64,000 bases of DNA. Origin: Nonomuraea pusilla (GTDB lineage: Bacteria; Actinomycetota; Actinomycetes; Streptosporangiales; Streptosporangiaceae). The notes under the pieces were generated by a model, which did not search any database, was not told the origin of the DNA, and saw only the letters and a list, made by a program, of their open reading frames with translations. Location: NCBI RefSeq assembly GCF_900109355.1, contig NZ_FOBF01000003.1:434001-498000 (forward strand). Reading direction: 5' to 3'. The position numbers were made by a program, and so were the translations under genes. Positions 8,579-17,058 of the stretch are shown here, one piece after another; the stretch's first letter is position 1; every line of letters starts with the position of its first letter.

Positions 8579-11223
8579 TCGGGGGCGGCGGGGAGGGTCA
8601 CGGTGCCGGCGGCGCCGTCCACCGTGATCTCCTGGCCGCCGCGCACGCGGCGCGTCGCGTCGGGCACGCCGACGACGGCGGGGATGCCGTACTCCCTGGC
8701 CACCACCGCGCCGTGCGACATCGCGCCGCCCATCTCCATGACCAGCCCGCCCGCCGTGAGGAACAGCGGCGTCCAGCCGGGGTCGGTCGACGGGCAGACG
8801 AGGACCTCGCCGGGCTCCAGGTGGGCGCCCACCGGGTCGAGCACCACGCGGGCGGGGCCCGTGACGGTGCCCGCCGAGGCGGGCGTCCCGGTCAGCACGC
8901 CGTCCCGGTGGCCGCCCGCGGGCCGGAGGAGGGTCTCGGGCTCGGTGCCGTCGGAGAGCAGAACCCTGGGCACGTGCCGGCGGCGCGACTCCCGCTCGTA
9001 CACCTGCCTGCGCTCCGCGACGAGCGCCCGCAGGTCGCCGCCGCCCAGCGCCGCGCGGGCCTCCTCCAGGCGCAGGAAGAACACGTCCTCGGGGGCCTCC
9101 AGCCCGCCCTCGGCGGCCAGGTGGGCGCCGACGGCGAGCAGGCTCGCCCGCACCGCCGCCAGCGTCCTGACCGCGTGGAACTTGGGCAGCTCGCGCAGCC
9201 CCGCGTACATCCTGGTGCGGCCCAGCGCGTAGCGGGTGAGGGCGGCCCGCAGCGGGCCGCGGCGGCGCGCGGCCGAGACCGCCCGCTCCACGGCGGCCCG
9301 CGCCCGCAGCTCGCCCCTCGCGAACAGCGCGTCGGGGGCCGTGCCGTCGGCCTCCATGCGGCGGCGGTCGGCGCGCAGGTAGTTGGACAGCACGCCGAGG
9401 ACGTGCGCGGGGTCCTCCGACCAGCGCGGCACGCCGAGGTCGATCTCCGCGACGCCGCGGTGCCCGTACCTGCGCAGGAAGGCGGCGATCTCGCGCTGGG
9501 CGGTGGGGGGCAGCGTCCCCGCCCGGTAGCGGCGCGCCAGCTCCTCCGCCGGCTCCGTCCTGAACGGCTCCGGCTCGACGCGGGTGGCGAGCTCCCACAG
9601 GGCGAGGTCCATCTCGGTGGTCGGGTTGCGCGGGACGCTGCGCAGGACGTCCTGGAGCTCGGCCATGGACGTCCCGCACAGCCTGGACGCCAGCGCGAAC
9701 AGCCCGTACCCGGTGATGACGATCGGCATGATCGACAGGACGGCCGGGAACGCGGTGCGCAGCGTGCGCACGGCGTGGTCGATCCGCTCGGCGGGAGTGG
9801 CTCCGTCCGGGACGCGCAGCCGCGCCTCCAACTCCTCCCCCACCCGGGCGGTGTAGGCGAGCGCGGCGCGCGGCCGGGCGAGCGCCTGGAACACCCGCGC
9901 CGGGGCGTGGACGCGGCGGGCGAAACGGGCGAACCCCCGCACCGCGGGCCGCAGGTCCCTGTGGACGACCGACAGCCGCGGGTCGCCCGCCAGCCCGTCG
10001 AGGACGGCCTTGGCCCGCGCCTCGCCGAGGGTCAGCAGGCGCGGCAGGATCACCCGGCCCGCCCTGCTGCGCACCGCCGTGGTGACGTCGAGCCAGAGCC
10101 GCTGCCCCGACTCGGCCATGACCGGCGGGCCGGACAGCGGGTCGGCGGGCCCGTACCCGAACAGGGCGGTGCCGCCCGCGCCGAAGAGCCTGACGGCCGA
10201 CAGCCCCATCGGGGTGAGCGGGCCCATGACGCCCTGGGCGACGTTGAAGGAGAAGTAGACGCGCAGCCCGTCGCGGCGGCTCTCGGGCAGCGGGTAGAGG
10301 GTGGTGATCGGCCTGGACTGGGTGAGCCAGAGCGTGCCGCGGTGGTCGAGGGCCCACTCGGTGTCCTGCGGCGCGCCGAAGTGGTCCTCGACGCGGGCCG
10401 CGAGGGCGGCCAGCTCGCGCGCCTCGGCGTCGGTGAGACACGGGCGACCCGCGCCCATGCCCGCACTCGTTCCCGCTCCCACGCCCGTGCCCGTTCCCGC
10501 GCCCGTTCCCGCGCCGCCCGCGTGGCGCTCGCGGATCTCGCCGGTCGCGACGTCCACGACGAAGCGGTCGGGGTCGACCGCGCCGGAGACGACGGCGTCG
10601 CCGAGCCCCGGGGCGGCGTCGATGACGGCCTCGCGCCGCCGCCCCGTCACCGGGTTGGCGGTGAACATCACCCCGGCGACCCTGGCGTCCACCATCGCCT
10701 GGACGACCACCGCGAGCCGCACCCGGTCGTGGCCGACGCCCTGGGACTCCCGGTAGGCGACGGCGCGGTCGGTCCACAGGGAGGCCCAGCAGCGGCGGAC
10801 CGCGTCGAGCACCGCCTCGCCGCCGACGACGTTCAGGTACGTGTCCTGCTGACCGGCGAAGCTGGCGAACGGCAGGTCCTCGGCCGTCGCCGAGGAGCGC
10901 ACGGCGACGGGCACGTCGTCGCCGAGCGCCGCGTATCGGCTGAGGATCTCCTCCCGCACCGCGCCGGGCACGGGGGCCTCCAGCAGCAGGGCTCTGGCGC
11001 GCGCCGCGAGGGCCGTGCCGCCGGTGGAGCCGCCCGCCGCGACGAGCTCGTCCAGCGCGCCGCCCAGACCGTCGGCCACCTGCCGGTACGCCTCCGTGGT
11101 GAGCACCCACCCGGGCGGAACCGGCAGCCCCGCCCTGACGAGCTCGCCGAGGTTGGCCGCCTTGCCGCCCACCTCGTCCGGCATGCCGCCGTCGATCTCG
11201 CAGAGGTCCAGAGCCGTCTTCAT
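8548..11223 (-). CDS. PEP synthase / rifampin phosphotransferase-like dikinase
   Basis: An 891-residue three-domain dikinase. The ATP-grasp part (about 1-315) has VGGKAANLGELVRAG and VRSSATAEDLPFASFAGQQ and ends with QSRPITTLYPLP. A large middle domain (about 325-760), starting with VYFSFNVAQGVMGPLTPMG, corresponds to the substrate-binding part of rifampin phosphotransferases. The swivelling phosphohistidine domain carries GGAMSHGAVVAREYGIP with His837. The architecture matches rifampin phosphotransferase more than classical PEP synthase, which lacks this middle domain, but rifampin as substrate is not proven. A Gly/Thr/Ala linker near residues 240-265 is encoded by a short DNA repeat. GGGAG lies eight bases before the ATG. 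Confidence 0.82.
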   Translation of the reverse strand: MKTALDLCEIDGGMPDEVGGKAANLGELVRAGLPVPPGWVLTTEAYRQVADGLGGALDELVAAGGSTGGTALAARARALLLEAPVPGAVREEILSRYAALGDDVPVAVRSSATAEDLPFASFAGQQDTYLNVVGGEAVLDAVRRCWASLWTDRAVAYRESQGVGHDRVRLAVVVQAMVDARVAGVMFTANPVTGRRREAVIDAAPGLGDAVVSGAVDPDRFVVDVATGEIRERHAGGAGTGAGTGTGVGAGTSAGMGAGRPCLTDAEARELAALAARVEDHFGAPQDTEWALDHRGTLWLTQSRPITTLYPLPESRRDGLRVYFSFNVAQGVMGPLTPMGLSAVRLFGAGGTALFGYGPADPLSGPPVMAESGQRLWLDVTTAVRSRAGRVILPRLLTLGEARAKAVLDGLAGDPRLSVVHRDLRPAVRGFARFARRVHAPARVFQALARPRAALAYTARVGEELEARLRVPDGATPAERIDHAVRTLRTAFPAVLSIMPIVITGYGLFALASRLCGTSMAELQDVLRSVPRNPTTEMDLALWELATRVEPEPFRTEPAEELARRYRAGTLPPTAQREIAAFLRRYGHRGVAEIDLGVPRWSEDPAHVLGVLSNYLRADRRRMEADGTAPDALFARGELRARAAVERAVSAARRRGPLRAALTRYALGRTRMYAGLRELPKFHAVRTLAAVRASLLAVGAHLAAEGGLEAPEDVFFLRLEEARAALGGGDLRALVAERRQVYERESRRRHVPRVLLSDGTEPETLLRPAGGHRDGVLTGTPASAGTVTGPARVVLDPVGAHLEPGEVLVCPSTDPGWTPLFLTAGGLVMEMGGAMSHGAVVAREYGIPAVVGVPDATRRVRGGQEITVDGAAGTVTLPAAPDQPSASTTSV
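10440..10520. repeat. Short in-gene direct repeat encoding a Gly/Thr/Ala linker
   Basis: Imperfect 6-12-base repeats of GCCCGTTCCC/GCTCCCAC type lie inside the dikinase gene and encode alternating Gly-Thr and Gly-Ala residues between the ATP-grasp strands. The segment is not expected to be structured and probably varies in length among strains. Confidence 0.55.
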
Positions 11224-11308
11224 GGGGTCGCTCCCGCTGTCCGCCGTCCTGTCCCCCCAGTGTCGTCCTCCGGCGACCAGAATTCAACAGGTGATGAAAG
11301 AAGGTGGC

Positions 11309-12214
11309 TCAGACCTCCAGGACGCCGCCGTCCAGGTCCCAGCCCGGATCGACGGCCACCCCGAGCAGGGACAGCGCCGTGGGGGCCACGTCCACCAGCC
11401 GGGGCGCGCCCAGCGACCGGCCGCCGAGGTCGTCGCCCAGGCGGTTGGCGATGACGAAGACCGTCCGCTCCTCGTCCGACACGCCGCCGTGGCCGCCCTC
11501 GTCGACATGACCGTGGTCGGTGGTGACGAGCACCGTCCAGCGCTCCCGGGAGGGGCGGGAGCGCACGGCGTCGAGCAGGCGGCCGAGGTAGGCGTCCTGG
11601 GTGTGGAGCGCGGCGGCGTACTCCGGGCAGAACGCGCCCAGCTCGTGGGCCACCTCGTCGGTGTCGCCCAGGTAGACGAACGTCAGGTCGGGGCCCGCCT
11701 CCGCGAGGTGGCGCTCGGCCGCCGCCGCGAGGCGCTCGTCGGCGGCGGCGAAGGTGAGGGCGAAGCCGTCCAGGACGTGGCGGTGGTCGATCGCGGGGCC
11801 GAACGCGCCGTGCTCGTCCAGGGCCGCCCAGGAGAAGAACGCGGAGGTGGCGAGGTCGGGCCGGGCGTCCTTGGCCCGCGTCAAGAAGTCCGGAAATTTC
11901 TGGAACTGTGCACCGCTGAAGCCGTTGTCCACGACGCCGTGCTTGTCGGGCCACACGCCGGTCGCGATGGACGACCACCCGGGCCCCGAGTCGGTACGCG
12001 ACCGGATGCCCGGACCCTCGGGGGCGGGCTCGGGGACGACCTCGCCGGGCGACTCGGTGCGGGGCGCGCCGGGTTCGCCGTAGGGGAGCTTGCTGGTGCC
12101 GTACGCGCCGGAGGACATGAGCGCGCCGAGGACGGGCGGGTCGATCGCGACGAGGCGGTCGAAGCGCAGGCCGTCCATCCCGACGACGAGCACCTTGTCA
12201 ATGAAGTCGGACAT
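11309..12214 (-). CDS. Alkaline-phosphatase-fold nucleotide pyrophosphatase/phosphodiesterase
   Basis: A 301-residue enzyme of the type I phosphodiesterase/nucleotide pyrophosphatase family. Metal and nucleophile motifs are visible: VVGMDGLRFDRL at the N-terminus, SRTDSGPGWSSIATGVWPDKHGV with the nucleophile region, YLGDTDEVAHELG and VTTDHGHVDEGGHGG. There is no signal peptide, so it should act in the cytosol. The ATG at 12214 is directly preceded by AGGAGG without spacer, which is unusual; a slightly later start cannot be excluded. It follows the isomerase gene by eight bases and is probably cotranscribed with it. The substrate may be a phosphodiester or sulfate/phosphonate ester related to the sugar pathway (inference). 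Confidence 0.85.
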   Translation of the reverse strand: MSDFIDKVLVVGMDGLRFDRLVAIDPPVLGALMSSGAYGTSKLPYGEPGAPRTESPGEVVPEPAPEGPGIRSRTDSGPGWSSIATGVWPDKHGVVDNGFSGAQFQKFPDFLTRAKDARPDLATSAFFSWAALDEHGAFGPAIDHRHVLDGFALTFAAADERLAAAAERHLAEAGPDLTFVYLGDTDEVAHELGAFCPEYAAALHTQDAYLGRLLDAVRSRPSRERWTVLVTTDHGHVDEGGHGGVSDEERTVFVIANRLGDDLGGRSLGAPRLVDVAPTALSLLGVAVDPGWDLDGGVLEV

Positions 12215-12222
12215 CCTCCTAT

Positions 12223-12996
12223 CTAAGCGGTGAAACGCCGCACCCACGCGGCGGCGCCGGGCAGGATCTCCTCGACCGGCGCGACCTGCGGATACCAGGT
12301 GCGCTCCCACTCCAGCGACACCCACCCGCCGTAGCCCGCCGCGCGCAGCAGCTCGCCCGACTCCTCCAGCGGGACCGAGCCCGACCCCATCGGCACGGGC
12401 GTGGTGTCGCGGGCCGAGACGGCGTCCTTGACCTGCACGCAGCGCAGGTGCGGGCCCAGCGCGGCGAGCGTGGCGGCCGGCTCCTCGCCGTGCCGCCAGG
12501 GGTGGAGGAGGTCCCAGATCGCGCCCGCGGCGTCCGGGAGATCGGCGGTGTCGAGCAGCCCCGCCACGGCCGCGCCCGTCGCCATCTCGTCGTGCGTCTC
12601 CACCAGCACCAGCCGGCCGAGGGCCGCGGCCTCCCCTGCCACCGCCCCGAGCCTGCGCGCGCCCACCTCCGGGTCGGCGCCGCCGGGGAACACGCGCACA
12701 CCCGGCGCGTCCAGGTCGGCGGCCAGGCGCAGGTCCGCGAGGAGCGCCTCGACGACCGGCTCGTCCGGGCCGGGCGCGCAGACGCGGACGTACCCGGCGA
12801 GCGCCGACACCTCCAGGCCCGCGGCCTCGATCCGCCGCCGCACCGAGCGGCGCTCCTGCTCGGAAAGCCCCGCGTGCACGCCCGTGTCGGGGTGCAGCCG
12901 CAGCTCCAGCCCCTCGCACCCGTGCCCGCCGGCGATCTCGATCGCCCGCTCCAGCCCTTCCCCCGGCATCCCCAGGGTGCTGACCGCCAGCCTCAT
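12223..12996 (-). CDS. Sugar phosphate isomerase/epimerase (second TIM-barrel paralogue)
   Basis: A 257-residue xylose-isomerase-like TIM barrel that begins MRLAVSTLGMPGEGL. Candidate metal ligands are Glu in GRLVLVETHDE, the Asp/His of AIWDLLHPWRHGE, and Glu in WVSLEWERTWYP, together with LRCVQVKD. The ATG at 12996 has a good GGAGGAGGAA ribosome site, which decides the start, although the frame stays open further upstream. It lies between the LacI-family gene and the phosphodiesterase gene in the same direction, suggesting a regulator-isomerase-phosphodiesterase transcript. The product is related only distantly to the isomerase at 7709. Confidence 0.83.
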   Translation of the reverse strand: MRLAVSTLGMPGEGLERAIEIAGGHGCEGLELRLHPDTGVHAGLSEQERRSVRRRIEAAGLEVSALAGYVRVCAPGPDEPVVEALLADLRLAADLDAPGVRVFPGGADPEVGARRLGAVAGEAAALGRLVLVETHDEMATGAAVAGLLDTADLPDAAGAIWDLLHPWRHGEEPAATLAALGPHLRCVQVKDAVSARDTTPVPMGSGSVPLEESGELLRAAGYGGWVSLEWERTWYPQVAPVEEILPGAAAWVRRFTA

Positions 12997-13117
12997 GCGT
13001 TCCTCCTCCTCGTCCGTCCCGACGGCCCGCCGGAACGCTTCGACTTCCTGCCGGAACGCTTCGAGCGCTCCACGGGCCCCGGCCTTCCCGCCGACCCGCC
13101 TCGCCGCGCACCGGCGG

Positions 13118-14110
13118 TCAGGACAGCCTCCTGACGCTCTCGCGGAGCACGACCTCGCCCTCGACCTGCTCGACCACCGGGGTGTCGCTCTCACGCAGCG
13201 CCAGCTCCAGCGCCCGCGCGCCCATGTCCTTCAGCGGCAGCCGGACGGTCGTCAGCGCCGGGACATGATCACGCAGCGTGACGATGTCGTCGAAACCGGC
13301 CACCGACACGTCCTCGGGCACCCGCACGCCGCCCTCCCTGTAGGCCGCCAGCGCCCCCACCGCCATGACGTCGTTCACCGCGAACACGCAGGTGGCGTCG
13401 CCCACCTCCCGGGCCGCCGCGTGGCCGCCGTCACGGTCGAACGGCCCGTGGACGACGCGGGGCGCGGGCAGGCCCAGCTCCTCCACCGCCGCGCAGAACC
13501 CGGCGCAGCGGTCCGCCGCGGTCATGAGGTGCTCGGGCCCGGCCAGCACCGCGAACCTCCTGTGCCCCAGCCCGGCCAGCGCCCTGGCCAGCGCGCCCGC
13601 GCCCGCCCGGTTGGCGGGCGCGACGGTGTCGACCCCCAGGAGGTCCTGGCCCACGCAGGCCACCCGGCCGCCGCTCTCGCGGTACTTGGCCAGCTCGTCG
13701 CGCAGGCGGCCGGTCACGCCAGGGTCGGCCACGCGCGAGCCGACCAGCAGCACCGCGCGTACGCGCTGCGCGCTCAGGGTGGAGACGTACGCGATCTCCT
13801 GCTCGGGGTCGCGGTGCGTGGTGCCGACCATGACGAGCATGCCCTCGCCCTCCGCGGCCCGCATGGCGCCGTCGGCGAGGGCCGCGAAGTACGGGTCCGT
13901 CAGGTCGTGCACCACGATGCCGATGACGTTGCTCGCGCCCCTCGCCAACGTCTGGGCCGCGATGTTGGCGCGGTAGCCCAGCTCGTCGGCCGCCCGCTCG
14001 ACGCGGGCGCGCAGGGCGGCCCCCACCTGGCGGGTGCTGCCGTTGAGCACCCGCGAGGCGGTGGCGAGTGAGACGCCCGCCTGCTTGGCGACGTCCTCAA
14101 GCGTGACCAC
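13118..14110 (-). CDS. LacI-family transcriptional regulator
   Basis: A 330-residue repressor-type protein. The N-terminal helix-turn-helix reads VTLEDVAKQAGVSLATASRV followed by LNG, the LacI-family recognition and hinge region. The remainder is a periplasmic-binding-protein-like sensor with GIVVHDLTDPYFAALADG, RVRAVLLVGS and VAGFDDIVTLRDHVPALTTV. The GTG at 14110 is preceded by GGGAGG with a five-base spacer. The palindrome GGAAAGCGGTTTCC lies directly upstream, so it probably represses itself. The near-identical palindrome before the dehydrogenase-DUF993-isomerase operon makes that operon its likely target. The effector would be the pathway's sugar or an intermediate. Confidence 0.93.
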   Translation of the reverse strand: MVTLEDVAKQAGVSLATASRVLNGSTRQVGAALRARVERAADELGYRANIAAQTLARGASNVIGIVVHDLTDPYFAALADGAMRAAEGEGMLVMVGTTHRDPEQEIAYVSTLSAQRVRAVLLVGSRVADPGVTGRLRDELAKYRESGGRVACVGQDLLGVDTVAPANRAGAGALARALAGLGHRRFAVLAGPEHLMTAADRCAGFCAAVEELGLPAPRVVHGPFDRDGGHAAAREVGDATCVFAVNDVMAVGALAAYREGGVRVPEDVSVAGFDDIVTLRDHVPALTTVRLPLKDMGARALELALRESDTPVVEQVEGEVVLRESVRRLS

Positions 14111-14120
14111 GAGACCTCCC

Positions 14121-14134
14121 GGAAAGCGGTTTCC
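14121..14134. promoter_or_regulatory. LacI-type operator in the leader of its own regulator gene
   Basis: GGAAAGCGGTTTCC, a palindrome with one mismatch at the centre, sits immediately before the ribosome site of the LacI-family gene. It differs by one base from the core of the operator at 5378-5393. Confidence 0.75.
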
Positions 14135-14839
14135 AGTCTGCCAGACCAGCTCCTGGCTCCGCATCCTCGCACGTCTCAACACCAGCCCGGACAGAACCGC
14201 ACCCCCTGGACGCGCCCGCGAGCGCCAACAGGCCGAAGCAGCAGGCGACCCGCGGCCCGGAGGAACGGCCGACCGTCCCACCGCGAGTGTCGGCGACACT
14301 GCCGCACCGGTCGGGCCGGCAGGCCAGGTGCCGAGATCGGCAGGTGACCGGAACCGGCCGGACCAGCACGCCCAACAGCCGGGAGCGGCGGTCGAGCAAG
14401 CCCGCGCCCGGCATCGACGCTGCTGCACCGGTTGGACCAGCGGGCCGAATACCGAGATCAGCACGCGACCGCAACCGGCCGGACCGGCGCCCTCAGCGGC
14501 CGGAAAGGGCGGGCGGCACCGGGCGGCACCGGCAGACCTGTAGCACGGCCAGGACCGGCGGGCAGCGCGCCGAGGTGGGCATGCGGCCGGGCGACGGGGC
14601 GGGCGACGGGCCTGGGCTGTGGCCGGGATGGGCGACGGGCGGGGACTTGGCTGCGGGCCCGGGCCGTGGCCAAGGTGGGCGACGGGCCCGGGCCGTGGCC
14701 AAGGTGGGCGACGGGCCTGGGCCATGGCCCGGGTGGGCGACGGGCCTGGGCTGTGGCCGGGATGGGCGACGGGCCTGGGCTGTGGCCGGGATGGGCGACG
14801 GGCCTGGGCCGTGGCCGGGGTGGGAGGCCGGGGGGCGGG
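14135..14839. other. Repeat-rich intergenic region without a gene
   Basis: About 700 bases upstream of the LacI-family gene and downstream of the disordered membrane protein gene. The left half contains a degenerate duplication (unit of roughly 70 bases, near 14297-14370 and 14418-14487, 121 bases apart; ACCGGCCGGACC occurs in both). The right half is a 29-base tandem array. Open frames cross it, but their products are Arg/Gly/Pro-rich and carry the same repeats, so I do not call a gene. Confidence 0.55.
14676..14825. repeat. 29-bp tandem repeat (minisatellite), five units
   Basis: Units start at 14676, 14705, 14734, 14763 and 14792 with a constant 29-base period, and a partial sixth starts at 14821. 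The unit begins TGGGCGACGGGCCTGGGC and ends in TGTGGCC plus a short G-rich tail. The array abuts the 3' end of the gene that stops at 14840. A diverged copy lies at 14629. Confidence 0.85.
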
Positions 14840-16210
14840 TCAGGTCCAGGGGAAGAGGATGTCGAACAGGCCCTTCTGCGACTCCGACGGGGTCGGGGCG
14901 GGCTGCGAGGCGGGCGGCTGCTCGGGCCCGCTGCTCGGCTGCTGGGCCTCCGGCTCCTTGCTGGCCTTCTGCTCCTGCGGCTGCCCCTGCTGATCCTGGC
15001 CGTCCGTGCCGGTGTCGGCGACGTCGCCCTGCGGGTCGCGGGTGGCGGGCCCGGAGGTCGGCCTGGTCGTCGGCCGGACGGTGCGGGTCGGCGTGGGGCG
15101 CGCCTCGGGCGTGCGCGTGGGCCTGACCCTCGTGACCGTCGCGGACGGCGCCGGGGTTTCGGACGTCGCCGGCGGGGTGTCGGAGACGACGGGTTCGGGG
15201 TCGTCCTCCACCGGCTCCTCCGTCAGGGGCGGCTCGCTCGGGATGGTCACCTCGCCCGCGCTCGCGCAGGTGCGTCCCGCGCAGGGGTCGTCGGAAGAGG
15301 TGCCGGTCAGCAGCCAGCCGGCCCCGCCGACGAGCACCACCGCGGCGGCGGCCACGAGCAGGACCCGGCCGCGACGGCGCCGCTCGCCGCGCCGCGGCTC
15401 GGGGGCGTCGGCGTCGTCCGTCCAGCCGGAGCCGAGGAAGCCGCGCCGCGGCTCGCCGGCCTGCTCACCGGTCTGCTCGGCGTCCTTCTCGTCGTCCTGC
15501 GGCTCGTAGCCTCGGTAGAGGGGCAGGTAGGCGAGGTCGTCGTCCTCGCCGCCCCGGTCGCCCGCGGCGTCCGCCCTGCCCTGCCCGTCGGCGCCGGCCG
15601 CCGACTCCTGGGGGCCGGTGGCGGCGCCGAGGCCGCCGATGGAGAAGCCATCCGCGCCGCTGGTGGCGCCGAGGCCGCCGACCGCGAAGCTGTCGGACCG
15701 GCCGGACGAGCCCGGACCGCCGAGCGCCTGATCGTCCGGGCCGGTGGTGGCGCCGAGGCCGGTCAGGGCCGCGAGGCCGTCCGCGCCCGAGGCCGCGCCG
15801 TCGAGGCCCAGGGTGACCCCGGGCTCGCCGGACGCGCCCATCCCCGTGCCGCCACCTGCGGCGCCGAGGCCGGCGGGCTGGGTGCCTCCGGGCTCGTCCA
15901 GCACGTCGCGGGCGCCCGCGGGCTCGTCCAGGACGTCCCGGACGTCGTGGAGGCCGTGGGAGGCCCCGAGAACGTCCCTGCCCGTGGCGTAGCCGTCGGA
16001 GGCGGCGTCGCCGCGCGTCGCCGCACCGGTGAGGCCGGAGACGCCCGAGGGGCCGGAAAGGTACGTCTCCGGGCCGTCGGCCTGGATCGCGGGCTGCTCG
16101 TCGGTGTCCTCCGTGCTCCAGCGCGGGGACAGCACGTCGCCGGTCATCTCGGGATCCCGCGACCTGCCCTGGGCGTCCTCGTACGGCCTGTCGTTGTCGT
16201 CGCGCGCCAC
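14840..16210 (-). CDS. Disordered single-span membrane protein with extracytoplasmic Pro/Thr-rich tail
   Basis: A 456-residue protein I do not recognise. Residues 1-270 are acidic, Gly/Ala-rich and repetitive (GLGATTG, GLGATSG, GLGAATG; DVLDEPAGARDVLDEPGG), probably disordered and cytosolic. A basic stop-transfer stretch (RRGERRRRGR) precedes one hydrophobic segment (VLLVAAAAVVLVGGAGWLL, about 288-306). Two Cys follow (DPCAGRTCAS), then a Pro/Thr/Ser/Gln-rich tail and a hydrophobic C-terminus, FDILFPWT. The topology resembles actinobacterial anti-sigma-like or secretion-associated proteins, but no domain is identifiable. The GTG at 16210 has GAGAGG nearby. Its repeats, and the tandem arrays on both sides, suggest rapid length change. 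Confidence 0.7.
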   Translation of the reverse strand: MARDDNDRPYEDAQGRSRDPEMTGDVLSPRWSTEDTDEQPAIQADGPETYLSGPSGVSGLTGAATRGDAASDGYATGRDVLGASHGLHDVRDVLDEPAGARDVLDEPGGTQPAGLGAAGGGTGMGASGEPGVTLGLDGAASGADGLAALTGLGATTGPDDQALGGPGSSGRSDSFAVGGLGATSGADGFSIGGLGAATGPQESAAGADGQGRADAAGDRGGEDDDLAYLPLYRGYEPQDDEKDAEQTGEQAGEPRRGFLGSGWTDDADAPEPRRGERRRRGRVLLVAAAAVVLVGGAGWLLTGTSSDDPCAGRTCASAGEVTIPSEPPLTEEPVEDDPEPVVSDTPPATSETPAPSATVTRVRPTRTPEARPTPTRTVRPTTRPTSGPATRDPQGDVADTGTDGQDQQGQPQEQKASKEPEAQQPSSGPEQPPASQPAPTPSESQKGLFDILFPWT

Positions 16211-16610
16211 GGTGGAACCTCTCTAGCTCGAATTCGGACCGCCCTTTCCTACCATTCCTTGTCCGGAAATTTCACTTGTTTCCCTAAAGTCACTCTCCGT
16301 AACAATCGCCCTGTCAGCGGCCCCGGCGGGCCCGCTTGAAGCGCGTACGGCGATGGAACGATCCGCGGCGCGGACGGACCCCGTCCACGGCCCTCAGGAG
16401 TGATCGCAGGGACGCCGCCATGAGCGGCCGACCCGCCCCGGATCGCGGTGGAGACCGAGAAGGCGACCAGCCGCCCGCCGGGGAACGCGCCGAGGGCGAA
16501 GGTCCGCGAGAGGAGGAGGCGAGGAGCGCCGTGGCGGTTCCTGGCGCATCCCGGCCGGCGGAGACGAACGGCACCCGCGCGCAGCCGGGCACGCCTCGCC
16601 GGCAACGCCC

Positions 16611-16905
16611 CAGACGGCGAGCACCGTCACGGCCCCGGCGATATGCACGTCAGGCCCGGAACGCGGACGACCACACGGCCCGGACGGTCCATACGTCACG
16701 CCCAGACGGCGAGCACCGTCACGGCCCCGGCGATCCGTACGTGAGGCCCGGAACGCGGACGACGACACGGCCCCGACCCTCCGTACGTCACGCCCGGACC
16801 ATGAGCGGCGTCACGGCCCCGACCGTCCGTACGTCACGCCCGGACCATGAGCGGCGTCACGGCCCCGACCGTCCATACGTCACGCCCGGACCATGAGCGT
16901 CACGG
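16611..16905. repeat. 46-bp tandem repeat with a 92-bp higher-order period
   Basis: The clearest units start at 16801, 16847 and 16893 (ATGAGCGGCGTCACGGCCCC and about 26 further bases), exactly 46 apart. Earlier, more diverged units alternate in type: CAGACGGCGAGCACCGTCAC occurs at 16611 and 16703, 92 bases apart. The array holds about six units. Confidence 0.8.
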
Positions 16906-17034
16906 CGGCGGGAGGCCGGTGGTCGTGACGGCGGCGCTCTTCGCCGCGATGCGGGCGCTCGCGGCCGTGTGGGACGCCCACCGCCCTCCGAGGCGGGCAC
17001 GATACTGCCGCCGCCGGGTCTCCCGCCCCGAGGA

Positions 17035-17055
17035 CCGCCCGGCAGGGACGGGCGG
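17035..17055 (-). terminator. Possible terminator of the LCP gene
   Basis: CCGCCCG (17035-17041) and CGGGCGG (17049-17055) form a 7-bp stem with a 7-base loop immediately downstream of the LCP stop codon. It is short and lacks a T tract. Confidence 0.35.
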
Positions 17056-17058
17056 CCG

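Larger units (their letters stand above)
16211..17058. other. Promoter region and tandem-repeat intergenic region
   Basis: About 850 bases between two genes of the same direction. The part near 16211-16330 is AT-richer and should hold the promoter of the gene starting at 16210. From 16611 to about 16905 there is a 46-base tandem array. The rest shows no convincing gene; open frames are Arg/Pro-rich and run through the repeats. Confidence 0.55.

Noticed and set aside
7729..11454. A 1241-codon open frame on the plus strand
   Set aside because: It runs across the isomerase gene in another frame and opposite the dikinase gene. The product is a random Arg/Gly/Ala mixture.
14097..14474. Minus-strand frame upstream of the LacI-family gene
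   Set aside because: It lies in a duplicated GC-rich segment, has no ribosome site and overlaps the operator and start of the LacI-family gene.
16249..16605. Minus-strand 118-codon frame before the LCP gene
   Set aside because: The product is rich in Arg, Pro and Gly with no domain, and the frame lies between a promoter and a tandem array.
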